DNA of 64,000 nt, taken from assembly GCA_004020365.1 (NCBI GenBank), contig SAQR01000005.1, positions 1-64,000 on the forward strand, given 5' to 3'. Position numbers and translations under genes: made by a program. Shown here piece after piece: positions 59,539 through 64,000 of this stretch. This stretch comes from Mesorhizobium sp. GTDB lineage: Bacteria; Pseudomonadota; Alphaproteobacteria; Rhizobiales; Rhizobiaceae. Position 1 is the first letter of the stretch. Every line of letters begins with the position of its first letter. The notes under the pieces were generated by a model. That model was given only the letters and a program-made list of their open reading frames with translations, had not been told where the DNA came from and made no database searches.

Positions 59539-60291
59539 GCCGCCAACCATCAGCTTGACGACTTCGTCATGATTGGTTTCCGAGATCTTGCGCTCGCCAG
59601 CCTGGATGCCGCGGCGCAGCACGACGATGCGGTCGGAAACGGCGAAAATGTCCTGCAGATTGTGCGAGATGAAGATCACGCCCCGGCCTTGCGCCTTGAG
59701 CTGGTGGATGAGCGAGATGACCTTGCGCTGCTCCGGCACGCCGAGGGCCGCGGTCGGTTCGTCCATGATCAGGATCTGCGCGTCCCAGTAGACGGCCCGG
59801 CCGATGGCAACGGCCTGCCGTTGACCGCCGGAGAAATTGCTGACCGGGGCGTCGAGCCGGCTGACATGGAAATCCAGCCGTCCCATGGTCTGCTTGGCGG
59901 CGACGGCCATCGCCTTGCGATCGAGCACCGGCAAGAAACCAAAAACCTTGCGCATGGGTTCACGGCCGAGGAAGATATTGGCGCCGATGGACAGATTGTC
60001 GGCGAGAGCGAGATCCTGGTAAATGGTCTCGATGCCTTTTTCGCGCGCCTCCTGCGGCGTCGCGAAGGTGACCGGCTGCCCCCTCAGCAGAATTTCACCG
60101 CCGGTCGGCTGAAAGACGCCCGATATCGCCTTGATCAGCGTCGTCTTGCCAGCGCCGTTGTCGCCGGCCAGCGCCACCACTTCGCCCGGCCGAACGGCCA
60201 TGGAGAAATCGTTCAGCGCCTGCACCGCGCCGAAATGCTTGGAAAGGTGTCGGACTTCGAGAAGGGGGGCGGTTTGTTCAGAACTATTCAT
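59536..60291 (-). CDS. Sugar ABC transporter ATP-binding protein, single domain (FrcA type)
   Basis: 251 aa, one ABC domain: Walker A AGDNGAGKTTLIK, Q-loop IYQDLALAD, signature FSGGQRQAVAIGRAV, Walker B ILIMDEPTAAL. The single-domain form matches FrcA of rhizobial fructose-type transporters rather than the fused RbsA form at 3598. Overlaps the permease by 8 bases. Stop lies in a RIME; a following kinase gene, as in frcK, is absent. Confidence 0.92.
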   Translation of the reverse strand: MNSSEQTAPLLEVRHLSKHFGAVQALNDFSMAVRPGEVVALAGDNGAGKTTLIKAISGVFQPTGGEILLRGQPVTFATPQEAREKGIETIYQDLALADNLSIGANIFLGREPMRKVFGFLPVLDRKAMAVAAKQTMGRLDFHVSRLDAPVSNFSGGQRQAVAIGRAVYWDAQILIMDEPTAALGVPEQRKVISLIHQLKAQGRGVIFISHNLQDIFAVSDRIVVLRRGIQAGERKISETNHDEVVKLMVGG

Positions 60292-61336
60292 CCTGGCGAG
60301 CTCCACTGAACCGGCGCTGCGCCTGGTCGATAAGGACGGAGACAATGATGACGAGGCCGACGGCGATGAACTGCCAGAACGGCTCGACATTGACGAAGAC
60401 CAGCCCGTATTGAATGACCGCGATCACCAAGGCGCCAGCGACCGTCCCAAAAATGGTGCCGGAGCCACCGAACAGGCTGGCGCCACCGATCACCACGGCT
60501 GCGACGCTGTCGAGCAGCAAGGGTTCGCCGGCCTGAGCGGCGCCGGCGGTGAAGCGCGCTGCATAGAGCGCGCCCCCGAGGCCGGCGCACATCGCCGAAA
60601 GCACGTAAAGGCGCAGGATGTGGCCCTTGATGTCGATGCCGGCGCGACTCGCCGCCTGCACATTGGCGCCGATGGCGTAGTTGTGCTGGCCGAACCGGGT
60701 CTGGCTCAGGATGTAGTGCATCACCACGACAAAGACCGCGGCAATGATGACGAGATAAGGCACACCGTAGAACCTGCCGTTGCCAAGCAGCGCAAACCAG
60801 GAATTCTGGACCGGCACCGTCGTGCCGCCGGCCAGCAGGAATGCAGCGCCGCGCGCCACACCAAACATGCCAAGCGTGCCGATGAAGGGTGGAATTCTGA
60901 GGCGCGAGATCAGCAGGCCATTGATGACGCCAGGCACGCCGGCGACGATCACCGCCGCCAGAATGCCCAGCATCATGGCCAGAGGCACCGGCATGGCGAC
61001 GCCAGCCATATTCGTGGCGTGGGCCGCGACGACGGCCGCGAGACCCATGATGAAGCCCAGCGAGAGGTCGATGCCTCCCGAAATGATGACGAAGGTCTGC
61101 CCGGTCGCCAGCAGCAGCGGCGCCACGGCAAATATCGCAATGGACTGCACGTTGAACGGGTTGAGCACGAAGGTTGCGCCGAAGGAGAGCCTCGACCAGA
61201 CCTCGAAACAGATGATCAGGCCGGCGAGGAACAGCCAGGCGCGTCCTTCGGCGACGCGTGCGAGCCAACTCCTGGCCGGATCACCGTGATCCGCCTGAGG
61301 AGCGACATGCGTTTCGGTGGGCGATGTTGAAGTCAT
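60284..61336 (-). CDS. Sugar ABC transporter permease (FrcC/RbsC type)
   Basis: 350 aa, polytopic. LLLATGQTFVIISGGIDLSL near residue 80 is the family signature, and AAVVIGGASLFGGSGTIFG occurs near the C-terminus. A soluble N-terminal stretch of about 30 residues precedes the first helix. Pairs with the single-domain ATPase. Confidence 0.93.
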   Translation of the reverse strand: MTSTSPTETHVAPQADHGDPARSWLARVAEGRAWLFLAGLIICFEVWSRLSFGATFVLNPFNVQSIAIFAVAPLLLATGQTFVIISGGIDLSLGFIMGLAAVVAAHATNMAGVAMPVPLAMMLGILAAVIVAGVPGVINGLLISRLRIPPFIGTLGMFGVARGAAFLLAGGTTVPVQNSWFALLGNGRFYGVPYLVIIAAVFVVVMHYILSQTRFGQHNYAIGANVQAASRAGIDIKGHILRLYVLSAMCAGLGGALYAARFTAGAAQAGEPLLLDSVAAVVIGGASLFGGSGTIFGTVAGALVIAVIQYGLVFVNVEPFWQFIAVGLVIIVSVLIDQAQRRFSGARQDE

Positions 61337-61395
61337 GAATGGTTCCGATCCGCAGAGCGGCCTCCGACAAACAGGGTCAAAGAGACCCGGCGCAG

Positions 61396-61423
61396 GTCTC
61401 CTTCCGGCAGGCCGGAAGGAGAC
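61396..61423. terminator. Stem-loop between binding-protein and permease genes
   Basis: 12-bp stem GTCTCCTTCCGG / CCGGAAGGAGAC with a CAGG loop and no T run. Typical of intercistronic structures that protect the 3' end of the highly expressed binding-protein mRNA; a partial terminator is an alternative. Confidence 0.6.
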
Positions 61424-61432
61424 TGGCTGGAC

Positions 61433-62413
61433 TTATTCGGAATAGAGGTATTTCGAGATGTTCGGGTCGGCGATGTTGGCCTTGTCCATGATCGTAAAGC
61501 CGGTGCCGATCGCAACCGGGATCGACTGGCCGGTCAGATGGGCATAGGCCGACACGACGCCGAAATAGCCGATTTCCGCGGGATGCTGGGCAATCGCTAC
61601 GTCGACAAGGCCAGTGTTGATGTTGTCGACAATGCTGGTCGGCGCGTCGAACGCCACGACCTTGACGGTGCCAGTCTGCCCGGCCTGCTGGACGCCATTC
61701 GCCGCGCCAAGTGCCGAGAACAGGTTTGCGCCGAACACACCGACGAGATCGGGATTGCGCGCGAACACAGCCTGCAGTTGCGAGGCGGCCTTGTTGGCGT
61801 CGTTGTCGTTGAACTGGGTCTCGAGCACGGTGATGCCGGGATGGTTGGCCGCCATCTCCTTCTTAAAACCCTCTTCACGCTGGTCGGTTGTCGAAATGCC
61901 AGGCTTGACGTTCGAAACGTAAACCTTGCCCTTGTCGCCTATGGCCTTGGCCAATGCCCGCGCGGCGATCTCGCCGCCCAGAATGTTGTCCGAGGCAATA
62001 TAGGACAGTGGGAAATCCGCCTCGCCGGCGCCGGTCTGATAGGCGCCGCTGCCGATGAAGGTGTCGACGGTGATCACCGGAATGCCGGCGTCATGGGCCT
62101 TGCGCAGCGGTTCGACCAACTGAACCTTGTCGGTCGGCGCGATCAGGATGGCGTCCGGCTTCTTGGCGATGACCGCGTCAAGCACGGGGACCTGCGTTAC
62201 CGGATTGAAATCCGGGGCGCCCTGGAAAACCAGGGTCACCCCAAGGGCATCGGCTGCCGCCTGGGCTCCCTTGCGCATGGTGATGTAAAAGCCGTCGGTG
62301 GTAAGACCCGGAATGAGCGCAATGGTGAATTTTTTCTCCTGCGCCAATGCGGGCGTGACTAGCGCCGCTGCGCAGATGGCGAGAGCCGCCAGGGCGGCAA
62401 CAATCTTCTTCAT
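61433..62413 (-). CDS. Sugar ABC transporter periplasmic binding protein
   Basis: 326 aa with signal peptide MKKIVAALAALAICAAALVT...LAQ, then a type I periplasmic fold (IALIPGLTTDGFYITMRKGA, DAILIAPTDKVQLVEPL, FGANLFSALGAANGVQ). Closer in style to the YtfQ/FrcB-like group than to the RbsB protein at 6234. First gene of the binding protein-permease-ATPase operon. Ligand unknown. Confidence 0.92.
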   Translation of the reverse strand: MKKIVAALAALAICAAALVTPALAQEKKFTIALIPGLTTDGFYITMRKGAQAAADALGVTLVFQGAPDFNPVTQVPVLDAVIAKKPDAILIAPTDKVQLVEPLRKAHDAGIPVITVDTFIGSGAYQTGAGEADFPLSYIASDNILGGEIAARALAKAIGDKGKVYVSNVKPGISTTDQREEGFKKEMAANHPGITVLETQFNDNDANKAASQLQAVFARNPDLVGVFGANLFSALGAANGVQQAGQTGTVKVVAFDAPTSIVDNINTGLVDVAIAQHPAEIGYFGVVSAYAHLTGQSIPVAIGTGFTIMDKANIADPNISKYLYSE

Positions 62414-62890
62414 AACATCCTCCTCCTAATGTTGGCAGATTTTGCCGTTGCGATTTCGTCCCGGCTCTGGGAAGTGCTGGCGGCGAGAAGCGGGTTCGCC
62501 TGCTTGCTGTTTATGGGCAGCCTCCTCCCAAGCGCCCCAACTCGTTAGATCGGCCGTCGAAACCGACCAGCCTGATGCGCAGTCTCGTTACTAAGCCTCC
62601 GCAAGGTGCAGGAACAGCGCCGCTCGGCGCGCATGCCTGCCTAGCAGCACCGGTTGTAACACTTTGCTGAAAGAAATTGCAACCGCGCATTTTCCGGGAT
62701 CGAAACGCTTTCAAACCGGACACCATCTACTACTCCGCAGAGCCTCTTGCAGACTATTGCCCCAACGCTTTGACGACACAACTGATGATTTCGCGGCGAT
62801 GATTTCGCGACGGCGGGCTCGCGAGCCAGGTTTGGTTTCGATCAGTCTGCGATCAGCTGTGCCCGATATCACGCATCGGGCTGCCCAGCA
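62414..62890. other. Regulatory gap between regulator and transporter operon
   Basis: 477 bases without a convincing gene. The one notable element is the operator-like 28-bp sequence at 62655-62682. Other sequence is ordinary. Confidence 0.5.
62655..62682 (-). promoter_or_regulatory. Candidate SorC-type operator upstream of the transporter operon
   Basis: On the minus strand this starts TTGCAATTTCTTTCAG and ends TGTTACA. The 28 bases match those at 63840-63867 with only two mismatches, in opposite orientation. It lies about 240 bases upstream of the binding-protein start. Confidence 0.6.
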
Positions 62891-63796
62891 TTATCGGGAC
62901 AAGAGAGCCTCGAGGATGGCCTGGGCCGTCTTCGTGTCCGTCACCAGAGCATTGATAAGCCTGGCGCGGGCGGCACCAATGATTGCCTTCGCCTTCTCCG
63001 GCGAGGCGGCAACGCCGATCACCAGGGGGACGGCTCGAAGCTGGGCCGGCGACATTGCGATCATCCGGCCCTCCCCCTCCCACGGGATGAGCGCGCCTTC
63101 GGCGTCGAAGTAGTGGCGGATGACGTCTCCCGCCGCATGGAACAGGGCCTGTTCGCTCAGCGTGGCCGCACTCGCTTCGGGCGGATTGGTGGCATGGGGC
63201 AGGCCGACACCAACGATCGCAACGTCGGTCCGGTCCCAAAGCGCGACGCTGTCGCGGATGGTCGCATCGCCAAGGAAGACATCACGCAATTCGGAGGACG
63301 GCAGATAGGGCGCATGGATGAAATGCGGCGTCCCGCCCAACTCTTCGGCGGCCAGCCGCACAAACTCGTTGATCTGAAAATGCGCCGCCTGCTGTTGCAT
63401 GCCGCCGGTGGCAGCGACGGTGAGAACGCCGGGAATGCGCGGCAGGCCTGCCTGAATGACCTCGCGAATGGCTCGCCCCCAGCCGATGGCGACGACAGAG
63501 CCGGCCGTCAGTCCGGCTTGCTTGAGCAAGGCGCCGAGCGGCGCAGCGAGCGCCGTCAGCGCACCGGCTGCCGGCGTTTCGATGACCGCCGCGTCACGCA
63601 GCCCGAGTGACTCAACCAGTTGCGTGGTGATGCCTTCGGGGGCTGCAAGATCGAGAACCTCGATCCGCACGATGCCCTCCGCCCTCGCCCGCTGCAGGAG
63701 GCGCGATATGGTCGCGGTGGAGACGCCAAGCCGCCGCGCGATATCGACCTGCGACATCTCAGCCTCATAGTGCAGTTTGGCGACCGTATGCAGCAT
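62891..63796 (-). CDS. SorC/DeoR-type sugar-binding transcriptional regulator
   Basis: 301 aa. HTH YEAEMSQVDIARRLGVSTATISRLLQRA, followed by the SorC sugar-binding domain (VVAIGWGRAIREVIQ, AAAGDVIRHYFDAEG, AASPEKAKAIIGAARARLIN). Usually an effector-responsive regulator of the adjacent sugar genes. The N-terminus seems about 10 residues short compared with relatives; only a CTG codon is available in frame upstream. Likely autoregulated via the 63840 site. Confidence 0.88.
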   Translation of the reverse strand: MLHTVAKLHYEAEMSQVDIARRLGVSTATISRLLQRARAEGIVRIEVLDLAAPEGITTQLVESLGLRDAAVIETPAAGALTALAAPLGALLKQAGLTAGSVVAIGWGRAIREVIQAGLPRIPGVLTVAATGGMQQQAAHFQINEFVRLAAEELGGTPHFIHAPYLPSSELRDVFLGDATIRDSVALWDRTDVAIVGVGLPHATNPPEASAATLSEQALFHAAGDVIRHYFDAEGALIPWEGEGRMIAMSPAQLRAVPLVIGVAASPEKAKAIIGAARARLINALVTDTKTAQAILEALLSR

Positions 63797-63839
63797 CGTC
63801 CGCGATGCGGCTGCATCTTGTGCGGGAGGGGCAGGCAGC

Positions 63840-63867
63840 TTGCAATTCCTTTCAGCAATGTGTTACA
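63840..63867 (+). promoter_or_regulatory. Candidate SorC-type operator upstream of the regulator
   Basis: Begins TTGCAATTCCTTTCAG and ends TGTTACA, 44 bases upstream of the regulator ATG. Near-copy of the site before the transporter operon. Sites upstream of both the regulator and its adjacent operon support direct control by the SorC protein. Confidence 0.6.
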
Positions 63868-64000
63868 GACCATCGACCGATGGGAGTTATCGCGCAAATC
63901 CGGCTGACTCGCAACGTGGGCTGGTTCCACGGCAGATTGCGGGCCAAGGCCAGATTTCTCGGTCCGATAGCGCAGCAAAGCGGCAAAACCTCCTGTCGAG

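Overview
This is a dense chromosomal segment of a high-GC alphaproteobacterium of the order Rhizobiales, most likely Mesorhizobium. I infer this from the gene families, since no rRNA or other marker is present. The pointers are a tail-less second FtsZ (FtsZ2 type), a DUF768 protein, a DUF6429 protein, three full-length RIME-type intergenic mosaic elements, an alphaproteobacterial-type HisRS with separate hisZ and hisG, and an integrase remnant beside the 3' end of guaA, a known integration target of Mesorhizobium elements. I found no tRNA, rRNA or CRISPR array.

Layout. (1) 1-10.2 kb: a sugar catabolism locus. It holds two FGGY kinases, a class II aldolase, a DeoR regulator, a ribose-type ABC transporter (ATPase, permease, binding protein), a TIM-barrel epimerase, mannonate dehydratase UxuA and an SDR dehydrogenase. 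(2) 10.5-11.9 kb: ftsZ2 and a DUF6429 gene. (3) About 12.0-15.4 kb: a decayed island (Lys-rich small protein, panC-like fragment, AlpA-type regulator, tyrosine integrase) abutting guaA. (4) 15.4-23.8 kb: housekeeping and stress genes guaA, mtnN, a thioesterase, an RsmB-like methylase, aqpZ, and katG divergent from oxyR. (5) 24.1-28.3 kb: a TRAP transporter with a trailing 55-aa membrane protein, then a four-helix membrane protein. (6) 28.5-31.5 kb: two VOC proteins and an acyl-CoA synthetase. (7) 31.7-35.3 kb: hisS-hisZ-hisG, separated and ended by palindromic repeat pairs. (8) 35.5-38.7 kb: tag, an L,D-transpeptidase and a divergent folD paralogue. (9) 38.7-45.2 kb: glycolate oxidase glcD-glcE-glcF interrupted by two tandem copies of a terminal-inverted-repeat cassette carrying a DUF559 nuclease-like gene, then DUF3422. 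(10) 45.4-53.4 kb: a GntR regulator with lldD, a PPP phosphatase, a glutamine amidotransferase, rsmE, gshA and a DUF937 protein. (11) 53.4-59.5 kb: a hicAB locus with frameshifted hicA, DUF1127, a LysR regulator, xseA, a DmpA-type peptidase and DUF768, with RIME elements between them. (12) 59.5-63.8 kb: a second sugar ABC transporter of the FrcBCA layout with a SorC-type regulator.

Functional threads. Two sugar-uptake systems, a TRAP system, L-lactate and glycolate oxidation, and the uronate-type enzyme UxuA describe a versatile plant- or soil-associated heterotroph. KatG/OxyR and GshA cover oxidative stress.

The points most worth following are: the tandem DUF559 cassettes in the glc operon and the related empty repeat pairs elsewhere; the FolD paralogue lacking the conserved catalytic lysine; a 28-bp sequence found upstream of both the SorC regulator and the binding-protein gene, which is probably the operator; the guaA-linked island scar; and the frameshifted hicA.
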